This document shows positions 6,206 to 13,506 of a stretch of 64,000 nucleotides of DNA, piece by piece. The notes beneath the pieces are model-generated. The model did not search any database, was not told the origin of the DNA, and saw only the letters and a list, made by a program, of their open reading frames with translations. The position numbers and the translations under genes were made by a program. The stretch comes from JAIQFL01 sp035295745 (GTDB lineage Bacteria; Acidobacteriota; Terriglobia; Bryobacterales; Bryobacteraceae). Every line of letters begins with the position of its first letter. Position 1 is the stretch's first letter. The DNA lies in NCBI GenBank assembly GCA_035295745.1, contig DATGIL010000095.1, positions 62,001 to 126,000 on the forward strand. Reading direction: 5' to 3'.

Positions 6206-8626
6206 GTGACCAAACTGGAGAGACCGAAACTCGATTTTCTCACCAGCGAACCTCTGACTGGCGAGCTGCTCGCGGATCGCCTGGCGCACGGACCGATTCC
6301 AGCGGAAGAAGTTCTGCGATATTCGATTGACATCGGGACGGCGCTCCATCGGGCACATACCGGAGATCGATTCCACGGCAGCCTGTCACCCTATTCGGTG
6401 GTAATCAGCGGAGGCAAGGCACGGCTTCTGCAGCCCGACGATTCCGATCCGAGGGCGGCTCGTTACCGATCACCCGAGCAGGTGCGGCGGGAGGCCCCGG
6501 ATACACGCAGTGACATTTTTTCGTTTGGCGCGGTGCTTTACGAGATGGCCACCGGAAAGCGGGCGTTTGGGGGATCGGGAGATGCCCTTGACGAGGAAAT
6601 CCTCGAAAGCCAACCGGCTCCTCTTCGGGGAGTATCTCCGACCAATATGGCCATCGGGGGAGTGATCACCGCGTGTTTGGCGAAGAGCCGGGCAGCGCGC
6701 AGGCAGCGGATCCAAAATGCAGTGATTGAGTTAAAGCTGGCGAATTTTAAGCTGGCAAATCGCCGGGCGAAAAATCCTGTGCGAGTCCGGAAGTTATCCA
6801 AATGGCAGCCGCCACAGAGGGAGAGGCGATTTCCGTGGGCGATGGCGACGATGTTCGTGGCGATGGTGCTGCTCACGGTTACGGCATTTTCGGCAGTCGT
6901 GCTCTTCCATAAGGGGCCGGCAGCACCGGTGTACACGTTCAAGGTGGCTGCCCCGGAGAATACCAGTTATCCCGGTCCGCCTTCGGTGTCGCCGGATGGC
7001 CGTTATCTGACCTTCTCGGCGGTGGGTCCCGACGGGCAGCGGACGCTATGGCTTCGCCCGCTCGACTCGGAACACGCTACGCCAATGTCCGGGACCGAAG
7101 GTGGATTCTCGCCGTTCTGGTCGCCGGACAGCCGGCAGATCGGTTTCTTCGCAGCCGGGCAACTGCGCAAAGTTGCGGTTACCGGGGGAACTCCCGAGAC
7201 ATTGGCGCCCGCGGAGATGCGCGCCGGCGGGGGCACGTGGAATCCGGATGGCACTATCGTGTTCGCACCGGGGCTCTCCGACGGACTCTACCGGGTTTTG
7301 GCGAGCGGCGGCAAAGTGGATCCGTTGCTGAAGCCGAACGCAGCGCGGTCGGAGCACTCGTATCTTTGGCCGCAGTTTCTGCCCGATAACAATCACTTTC
7401 TCTTCTTCGCGCTTACCGATTCCCGCGAGACGACTGGCGTTTACGCCGGGTCGCTTTCGCCGGCGGAGTCCCGCTTCCTGTTTCCGTCGGAAACCAATGC
7501 GGTTTACTCCACCCTTGCGGACAGCCAGTCGCGGAAGAAGGGCTACCTGCTGTTCATCCAGGACCGCACGTTGATGGGGCAGCAGTTCGACGCATCCAGC
7601 CTCGAACTGGTCACGAGTCCGAAGGCCTTGCGCGACGACATCGGCGCGCTCAACAGTCTGTCGCTGGCGCCGATTTCGGTGTCGAACAATGCGGTGCTGG
7701 TGTATCAGATTGTGGGTCACGCGACGCGACAGATGGTTTGGCTGGATCGCGAGGGCAAGCAGATCGCAGCGGTGATGGATCCCGGAGAGTGGGGACCGCC
7801 ACGGATCTCGCCGGATGGCAGTCGCGCGGTGGCGGCCAGGCTGGAGCCGGACGGGAAGAAGACCAATCTGTGGATGATCGATGAGGCAGGCGCCGCCACG
7901 CCATTCACCAACACGCCGGCGCATGAGGGGTCACCGGTTTGGTCGGCGGATGGTACACGAGTGGCGTTCTTCGCGGCCAGTTCGCCAGAAGGGAATTTCG
8001 ATCTGTACACACAGGCGGCGCAGGGTGGCCGGCCGGAATTGCTGTTCCGCAGCGATCTCGCAAAGTATCCCAGTGATTGGTCGCACGACGGACGCTACCT
8101 TCTGTTCACGACGATCACGCCGGGCGCGAAATCGGACGTATGGGCATTGGGGCTTGGGGAGCGGCATGCGGGCGAACGACGTGCCGGCCCGATTCTGGAC
8201 ACGATTCACACCGAAGCGTACGCGGTGCTCTCGCCGGACGGGCAGTGGCTGGCGTATCAATCCGACGAGACTGGCCGCAATGAAGTGTACGTGCAGGCCT
8301 TCGACGGCATCTCGAACGGCACCAAGCGGCGCTGGACGCTGTCCGATGGTGGAGGCGGATTGCCCCGTTGGCGTGCGGATGGCAAGGAACTCTTTTACGT
8401 TACCGAGACCGGGCGCATGATGGCGGTGGCGCTGCATCCCAACGGAAGAGAGTTCGAGTTCGATGCGCCGCACCTGTTGTTTCGCACGCAGCCGATTCCG
8501 AGGTATTGGAATCTCTACGATGCGTCGCCAGATGGACAGCGGTTCCTGCTCAATCTGCCGCTCGAGCTGTCCAACAATTCGTCGATCGCGGTGGTGACGA
8601 GCTGGACTGAAAAACTGAAGGATTGA
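6206..8626 (+). CDS. pseudokinase - TolB-like beta-propeller membrane protein
   Basis: This 806-residue protein resembles acidobacterial Ser/Thr kinases fused to a WD40/TolB-type propeller, but the kinase part is degenerate. Residues 1-190 align with only the kinase C-lobe. The glycine loop and the VAxK lysine are absent, the HRDLKPEN loop reads FHGSLSPYSVVI (catalytic Asp lost), and DFG is replaced by LLQPDD, while the APE region survives as YRSPEQ with the following SDIFSFGAVLYEM. One membrane helix lies near 212-234, and the remainder is a propeller with repeated SPDGR, SPDSRQIGF and SPDGQWLAYQSD motifs. It probably binds partners rather than phosphorylating. The GTG start is the only one after the in-frame stop at 6185. 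Compare the intact paralogue at 60294-62945. Confidence 0.8.
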   Translation: MTKLERPKLDFLTSEPLTGELLADRLAHGPIPAEEVLRYSIDIGTALHRAHTGDRFHGSLSPYSVVISGGKARLLQPDDSDPRAARYRSPEQVRREAPDTRSDIFSFGAVLYEMATGKRAFGGSGDALDEEILESQPAPLRGVSPTNMAIGGVITACLAKSRAARRQRIQNAVIELKLANFKLANRRAKNPVRVRKLSKWQPPQRERRFPWAMATMFVAMVLLTVTAFSAVVLFHKGPAAPVYTFKVAAPENTSYPGPPSVSPDGRYLTFSAVGPDGQRTLWLRPLDSEHATPMSGTEGGFSPFWSPDSRQIGFFAAGQLRKVAVTGGTPETLAPAEMRAGGGTWNPDGTIVFAPGLSDGLYRVLASGGKVDPLLKPNAARSEHSYLWPQFLPDNNHFLFFALTDSRETTGVYAGSLSPAESRFLFPSETNAVYSTLADSQSRKKGYLLFIQDRTLMGQQFDASSLELVTSPKALRDDIGALNSLSLAPISVSNNAVLVYQIVGHATRQMVWLDREGKQIAAVMDPGEWGPPRISPDGSRAVAARLEPDGKKTNLWMIDEAGAATPFTNTPAHEGSPVWSADGTRVAFFAASSPEGNFDLYTQAAQGGRPELLFRSDLAKYPSDWSHDGRYLLFTTITPGAKSDVWALGLGERHAGERRAGPILDTIHTEAYAVLSPDGQWLAYQSDETGRNEVYVQAFDGISNGTKRRWTLSDGGGGLPRWRADGKELFYVTETGRMMAVALHPNGREFEFDAPHLLFRTQPIPRYWNLYDASPDGQRFLLNLPLELSNNSSIAVVTSWTEKLKD

Positions 8627-8641
8627 CCGGCTGTTTCGATG

Positions 8642-8647
8642 TATAAT
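8642..8647 (+). promoter_or_regulatory. -10 box of the EthD-like gene
   Basis: TATAAT lies 10 nt before the ATG at 8658, so the transcript would start within about 4 nt of the start codon. No -35 at normal spacing is evident (TTGACC at 8623 is only 13 nt away). Confidence 0.5.
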
Positions 8648-8657
8648 CGAGCACCTT

Positions 8658-8963
8658 ATGATCAGAGTGAGTGTGATGTATCCGAACGGCGCGAACGCTA
8701 CGTTTGATGTGGATTACTACTGCCAGCGGCATATGGCGCTCGTGCAGGAGTTGCTGGCCCCGTCGCTGAAAGGGCTGGGCGTGGATTGGGCCGTGGAAAA
8801 CGCGGAAGCTCCCGCTCCGTACATCGCGGTGGGATATCTGATTTTCGATACGGTGGCCGATTTCCAGGCGGCATTAGCCACACATGGGCCGGAGCTACTG
8901 GCGGACATACCGAACTACACCAACACGCGGCCGGTCTTCCAGATCAGCGAAATCAGGATGTAG
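8658..8963 (+). CDS. EthD-family small protein
   Basis: The 101-residue product matches the EthD ferredoxin-like (dimeric alpha-beta barrel) fold: MIRVSVMYPN as strand one, DVDYYCQRHMALVQELL as the conserved YYxxxHxPL-type helix, YIAVGYLIFDTVADFQAAL as the middle strand-helix, and a final YTNTRPVFQISEI strand. Members are small dimeric proteins, some linked to ether degradation or polyketide cyclisation; most have no known role. It stands alone, just after the pseudokinase gene on the same strand but with its own -10 box. Confidence 0.8.
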   Translation: MIRVSVMYPNGANATFDVDYYCQRHMALVQELLAPSLKGLGVDWAVENAEAPAPYIAVGYLIFDTVADFQAALATHGPELLADIPNYTNTRPVFQISEIRM

Positions 8964-9412
8964 CTTCAACGCCAAGACCCTGAGATGCTGGAACGGAGGT
9001 GAGGCGGTTCCCAACGAGAGTTGGCTGGCTTCCGACGAGAATCCTGCGCAAACTTTCAGTGCTGGAGTCAGCAGAAGCGGGACCACCTGGTGGAAGAACG
9101 CGAACGCGCTTGCGACGAAGACGTGCTGCGCCTCGGCAGTGAGACGTTGTGAAAGCTCCGGAATCTCTGGCCGAATCGCCGAACCACGTAGCGATGGGGC
9201 GTCGCTTGCTGACGCGCGCGGCTCGCGAGCGTCCCCCCAACCCGCGAAGGGATCGGTAGAAGCCCACAGAAAATTGATCTATCTGGTGTTGCCGGCGCCA
9301 GCCGCGAGTGACACGAGTCCTTTTTCGCCTCCTCCCGAGTTAGCTTCATTAACTATGGACAACTTGAATTCGTACTCTTTCGACCAGAGAATCGGGACTG
9401 GCGTATTTGGGG
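8964..9412. other. intergenic region with palindromic repeat
   Basis: Open frames here have no recognisable protein character. The only structure I can point to is the GC-rich repeat at 9201-9232. The 3' part is the leader of the hybrid kinase gene. Confidence 0.5.
9201..9232. repeat. dispersed GC-rich palindromic repeat, copy 1
   Basis: A 32-base element begins GTCGCTTGCTGACGCGCGCG and ends in GCTCGCGAGCGT. CGCTTGC and GCGAGCG form an imperfect inverted repeat (one G-T pair). Close copies occur at 23791-23822 and 63001-63054, all between genes. Confidence 0.7.
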
Positions 9413-11497
9413 ATGCGAACACAACTCACCACTCAATCGGGCGAGACCCCGGGGAGAGATGCGACTCCACGGACGTGCGAACTGATGCGCCAGCATCAAA
9501 ACCTCATCTACACCCAGACTAGCCACCTCTTCGCGATTCTGATGGCTGCACAGTGGGTGGCCGGTATCGTGGCTGCCATCTGGATCTTTCCCCACACCCC
9601 GAACGCCGTAGCGGCACAGGCAACTTCGAGAGTCTGGCGTGCCGTTTTTATCGGTGGCGCGTTCACCGCGGTGCCTGTGTTTCTGGCAATCAAGTGGCCC
9701 GCCAAGGCCTACACACGCCACGTAGTCGCGATCACTCAGATGTTGATGTCGGCCCTCTTGATCCACCTGACGGGCGGCAGGATCGAAACGCATTTTCATG
9801 TGTTCGGGTCAATGGCGTTCCTGGCATATTATCGCGACTGGAAAGTGCTGGCGCCAGCCACCGTGGTTGTCGCGGCCGACCATGCACTTCGCGGACTTCT
9901 GTTCTCGCAGACTGTCTTTGGCGTCCATGGACACCAGCCCTGGAGTTGGATGGAGTACACAGGCTGGGTCCTCTTCGAGAACATTATCCTGGTGAAGTGT
10001 TGCCGGCGTGGCGTCCACGAAATGTGGGACACGGCACGGCGTCGCGCCTGCACCGAGGCAATCTCCGAGGAACTCCGTGACGCCAAGGAGGACGCGGAAA
10101 GGGCCAACCGCGCCAAGAGCATCTTTCTCGCTAACATGTCGCACGAGATTCGCACGCCTCTGAACGCAATTCTGGGCTATTCCCAGCTTCTGATGCGCGA
10201 CCGTGGTTTGGGGCCGCAGGCAAAACGGAATCTCGAGATCATCAATGGCAGCGGGAATCACCTTCTGACCCTGATCAACGAGATTCTCGATATGACCAAG
10301 ATCGAAGCTGGCCAGGCCATGTTTCAGCGCGCGACGTTCGATCTGTTCGCTCTCATCAAAGGTGTCGAGGACATGTTCCGCCAGCGCGCGGAGGCCAAGG
10401 GACTTTGTTTCACCGTAACGGTCGAGAGAGGTTGTCCACGATATCTCGAGTCGGATGAAGGCAAGATTTGCCAGGTCCTGATCAATCTGATCGGGAATGC
10501 TGTGAAGTTCACGGAGACGGGATTCGTGACGCTGCGGGTTTCAGTGGAACGCGCCGACGACGGGCAATGCTGGCTGGTTGCCGCGGTGGAAGACTCCGGT
10601 ATCGGCATCACAGCCGAGGAGCAGACTCTCCTCTTCCGTCCCTTCGCGCAGAGCGTGAACGAGCGCAATAAGCACGGCGGAACGGGTCTTGGTTTGGCCA
10701 TCAGCCAGGAGTTTGCGCGGCTCATGGGAGGCATCATCGCGATCACCAGCGAGCCTGGGCGTGGATCTACTTTCCGCCTCGCTGTTCCCGCCCAGTTGCG
10801 CGACGCGGCAGGCGTCCAATCCACGCCCAACGACCGGCGCGTCGACGGTCTTGCCAAATGCACCCATGCCCCCCGGATTCTGATCGCGGACGACGATCGG
10901 AACAATCGCGAATGGCTGCGCGATCTGCTGGTGCAGATGGGCTTCAGCGTGCGGGAGGCGGAGAACGGCAGCGACGCGGTAACGGCGTGGCAGCAGTGGC
11001 GTCCGCATGCCATCCTGATGGATCTGCGCATGTCCGTGATGGACGGATTCGAGGCTACGCGCCGCATCCGCCTGCATTCGGGCGGAGGCGATACCTCCAT
11101 CATCGCCGTGACCGCCAGCGCCATGGAAATGGACCGTCACAAGGCCCTGGAGAGCGGCGTCAGTGGATTTCTCTCGAAGCCCGTTCACGAGAACGAGTTG
11201 CTCGCTCTGTTGAAGAAACATCTGGGGCTGGAGTATTCCTATTTGGAAGAGGAGCAAACTGGTGAAGGAGTAACGGGGCGGGAACGCGCTTCGGCGACAG
11301 GGGCACTCGAAGAAGTGGACTCCGCTCTGCTGGCGGCGTTGCGGCAGGCCGTGCAGAACGGCGAAAAGGACAACCTGGACGAGCTGATCCGCCGCGTAGA
11401 AGAACAACACGGGCGATGCGCCCAGGTACTGCGTGGCCTTGCGGACAATTACGAATACGATGCCCTGACTCATCTCCTGGAGGAGGCTTTGGCATGA
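9413..11497 (+). CDS. membrane hybrid histidine kinase
   Basis: This 694-residue sensor kinase has an N-terminal membrane sensor of about five helices (residues 38-195) containing GGRIETHFHVFGSMAFLAYY, a conserved pattern in sensors with this integral domain. A short coiled linker leads to the HisKA dimerisation domain (phospho-accepting His244 in NMSHEIRTPLN), an HATPase domain with N-box NLIGNAVKF, G1 DSGIG and G2 GGTGLGLA, and a receiver domain (phospho-Asp537 in ILMDLRM). The C-terminal tail (EEVDSALLAALRQAVQNG) resembles a helical output or HPt-like remnant, but no phosphotransfer His is visible. ATG 9413 was chosen over TTG 9407. Its stop overlaps the next gene as ATGA, so the pair form one signalling unit. 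The signal is unknown. Confidence 0.85.
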   Translation: MRTQLTTQSGETPGRDATPRTCELMRQHQNLIYTQTSHLFAILMAAQWVAGIVAAIWIFPHTPNAVAAQATSRVWRAVFIGGAFTAVPVFLAIKWPAKAYTRHVVAITQMLMSALLIHLTGGRIETHFHVFGSMAFLAYYRDWKVLAPATVVVAADHALRGLLFSQTVFGVHGHQPWSWMEYTGWVLFENIILVKCCRRGVHEMWDTARRRACTEAISEELRDAKEDAERANRAKSIFLANMSHEIRTPLNAILGYSQLLMRDRGLGPQAKRNLEIINGSGNHLLTLINEILDMTKIEAGQAMFQRATFDLFALIKGVEDMFRQRAEAKGLCFTVTVERGCPRYLESDEGKICQVLINLIGNAVKFTETGFVTLRVSVERADDGQCWLVAAVEDSGIGITAEEQTLLFRPFAQSVNERNKHGGTGLGLAISQEFARLMGGIIAITSEPGRGSTFRLAVPAQLRDAAGVQSTPNDRRVDGLAKCTHAPRILIADDDRNNREWLRDLLVQMGFSVREAENGSDAVTAWQQWRPHAILMDLRMSVMDGFEATRRIRLHSGGGDTSIIAVTASAMEMDRHKALESGVSGFLSKPVHENELLALLKKHLGLEYSYLEEEQTGEGVTGRERASATGALEEVDSALLAALRQAVQNGEKDNLDELIRRVEEQHGRCAQVLRGLADNYEYDALTHLLEEALA

Positions 11498-12729
11498 CGC
11501 CGAAACTGGCCGCCGCTCCACAACCGATTCCCGATACCCCTCCCGAAGACGCGAATCGCCGTCGTGAGGGAATAGCGTGCCCGCAAACCGCCCCGGCTTG
11601 CATCATGGTGGTAGACGACCAGCCGGCAAACCTAAAGCTCATGGAGGACATCCTGCGCGAACAGGGATACCGGGTGCGATCGTTTCCGCGCGGCCGGCTG
11701 GCGCTAACATTCGCGCGGCAGGAACCGCCCGATCTGATCCTTCTGGATGTCACCATGCCGGAGATGAGTGGGTTTGAGGTGTGCCGCCACTTGAAGTCTG
11801 ACCCCGCACTGGCAGGCCTTCCTGTGATCTTTCTCAGTGCGCTGAGTGAGCCCCAGGACAAACTGATGGGATTCCGGTGCGGCGGCGTGGACTACATCAC
11901 CAAGCCGTTTCAGGTGGAAGAGATCCAGGCAAGGGTCAAGACTCACCTCGAATTGCACCACGCCCAGCAGCAGTTGCAGCGTCATACCGATCATCTGGAA
12001 GAACTGGTACAGGCCCGCACCCGCGATCTGATGGAGGCGCAGGCCCGATTGCACTTCCTTGACAAGGCCAAGAGCGACTTTCTGAGGCTGATCTCGCATG
12101 AGCTGCGCACGCCCTTGAACGGGGTGCTGGGAGTCAGCCAGTTGCTGTTGGAAGGACTTCCGGCGAATTCAGAGGCAACCGAACTGCGGGACCTTTTCGA
12201 GCAGTCCCGGGAGAGAATTCTGTCGATTACAGAGAACGCACTGCTGCTGGCGCAGATTCAAGTGGAAGCCGAGCGCTTTCCTTCGCAGCCTGTGCCGCTC
12301 GACACCATCCTGCGAACTGCGGCGGCCCAGTCGACAATGTTCGCCGCTTCGCGGCGAGTCGCAATCGATCCGTTGCCGGGCTGCGAGGCGATCGTCACAG
12401 GCGAGGAAAGTTTGTTGGTCAAAGCTCTTCAGGCGCTGGTCGAGACCGCGGTGAAATTTTCGAAGCCCGGCGAAACCGTGGAGATAGCCAGTACCTCGAC
12501 GCCCCGCGGAGCCGTGGTGCGCATCCAGAGTGCGTCGGGCAGGATTCCGGCCAGCACCCTCGCGAGATTCTTCGATATCTTCTCCTTGGGAGAAGGCGCA
12601 CCCGGCAGCGAGATAGGGTTAGAGCCCGCGGTCGCGCACCGTATTTTCACCCTGTACGGAGGATCGGTGACAGCGGAGAATCGCGAGCCAGTGGGAATTC
12701 GCCTTACTGCGACATTTGTGCAGGGATAG
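11494..12729 (+). CDS. receiver - histidine kinase protein with degraded ATPase domain
   Basis: The 411-residue product begins with a receiver domain (acidic pair VVDDQ at 40-43, phospho-Asp85 in LILLDVTMPE, Lys in YITKPF). A coiled coil (150-190) and a HisKA domain follow (His202 in LISHELRTPLNG). The C-terminal part has the shape of an HATPase domain but lacks key residues: the N-box Asn is Thr318 (VETAVKF), the G1 Asp is Ser346 (QSASGR), and G2 is only partly kept (GSEIGLEPA). ATP binding is therefore doubtful, and it may act as a phosphatase, a phosphotransfer scaffold or a receiver partner for the upstream hybrid kinase. A strong ribosome site, GGAGGAGG at 11480-11487, supports the ATG at 11494, which overlaps the previous stop. 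Confidence 0.8.
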   Translation: MTPKLAAAPQPIPDTPPEDANRRREGIACPQTAPACIMVVDDQPANLKLMEDILREQGYRVRSFPRGRLALTFARQEPPDLILLDVTMPEMSGFEVCRHLKSDPALAGLPVIFLSALSEPQDKLMGFRCGGVDYITKPFQVEEIQARVKTHLELHHAQQQLQRHTDHLEELVQARTRDLMEAQARLHFLDKAKSDFLRLISHELRTPLNGVLGVSQLLLEGLPANSEATELRDLFEQSRERILSITENALLLAQIQVEAERFPSQPVPLDTILRTAAAQSTMFAASRRVAIDPLPGCEAIVTGEESLLVKALQALVETAVKFSKPGETVEIASTSTPRGAVVRIQSASGRIPASTLARFFDIFSLGEGAPGSEIGLEPAVAHRIFTLYGGSVTAENREPVGIRLTATFVQG

Positions 12730-12738
12730 TCGCCGCAA

Positions 12739-13350
12739 CTATGCGCGAGTGCGCTTCATCTTCCGTCCTAGCAGCCAGCCTGCCAGCCCACCAACAATCA
12801 GGCAGGCGCTTCCCGCGATCCACACGGCGCGAGTCAGTTCCGAGATCAGAGTATTGGTAAACACGTTGGACGAAAGATGCAAGCTGACGATCTTCCACTG
12901 GCCGCCTGACTTGGCGGCCGTCGCGCTCCAACGCGAACTGAGCTTAAACGGCCCGCGTACGATCGGAAAAAACTCGTCTTCCATGCTTCCATCGGCAAGT
13001 GCGACATCGCCTCCGCCGCCTATGAAGCGCGCATGCGCTCCGAGCTTCGCCTGCGTGGTGTACTTAGTGATGTAGCGGCCTGGATCTTTTACCATCTTCC
13101 GGTAATAAGCGCGAATCTCGTCGTGACCGCGAGAGATCTCGGCGTTCCACCAGATCACCGTACAGTCAGGCCGCATCTGCGCGACGATGCCTTCGATGTC
13201 CTGGGCGTTAATCGCCGCTTCCACATCGTGCAGGATCCGGAGCAGCGCTTCGCGGTCCTCCTGGTGCAAATCGTCTTGAGGTGTCATAGGCAAGGGCTGG
13301 AGTAAGGCGGCCAGGGCGACGGCACACCACACTCCCGCTCGGGTCCGCAT
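12739..13350 (-). CDS. SnoaL/DUF4440-like membrane-anchored protein
   Basis: This 203-residue protein has an N-terminal signal-like segment (WCAVALAALLQPL), an NTF2-like domain at about 28-165 (EALLRILHDVEAAINAQDIEGIV, then WWNAEISRGHDEIRAYY and WKIVSLHLSSN, all typical of SnoaL/SgcJ-type ketosteroid-isomerase folds) and a C-terminal membrane helix (AVWIAGSACLIVGGLAGWLLG) followed by a basic tail KMKRTRA. The fold is often a small-ligand binding or dimerisation domain; no catalytic pair is certain. Topology suggests the domain faces the periplasm and the C-terminus the cytosol. TAGAAT lies 9 nt before the ATG on this strand. Confidence 0.7.
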   Translation of the reverse strand: MRTRAGVWCAVALAALLQPLPMTPQDDLHQEDREALLRILHDVEAAINAQDIEGIVAQMRPDCTVIWWNAEISRGHDEIRAYYRKMVKDPGRYITKYTTQAKLGAHARFIGGGGDVALADGSMEDEFFPIVRGPFKLSSRWSATAAKSGGQWKIVSLHLSSNVFTNTLISELTRAVWIAGSACLIVGGLAGWLLGRKMKRTRA

Positions 13351-13359
13351 AGGCCTTCA

Positions 13360-13365
13360 ATTCTA
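13360..13365 (-). promoter_or_regulatory. -10 box of the SnoaL-like gene
   Basis: TAGAAT on the minus strand ends 9 nt before the ATG at 13350, predicting a near-leaderless transcript. Confidence 0.45.
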
Positions 13366-13450
13366 GCAGGCGGCGAAACGAGTAAGATCGCTTGCCCGAT
13401 CAGGTCTGCATCTGCGGAATGCGCCGCATGGTATCTAGCTAGTGAACAGG

Positions 13451-13490
13451 CGAAAAGTCTCGATAGTGTTTCGAGACGGCAAACAGGAGT
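13451..13490. repeat. dispersed hairpin repeat, copy 2
   Basis: CGAAAAGTCTCGA, then TAGTGTT, then TCGAGACGGCAAACAGGAG. The arms GTCTCGA (13457-13463) and TCGAGAC (13471-13477) pair perfectly. The outer sequence CGAAAAGTCTCGA and the flank GACGGCAAACAG match the element at 4118-4153, although the loops differ. Confidence 0.7.
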
Positions 13491-13506
13491 GGGTGTCTAC
13501 GACACA

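Noticed and set aside
8884..9522. 212-residue plus-strand frame
   Set aside because: It starts inside the EthD-like gene and ends inside the hybrid kinase gene in different frames, with no recognisable domain.
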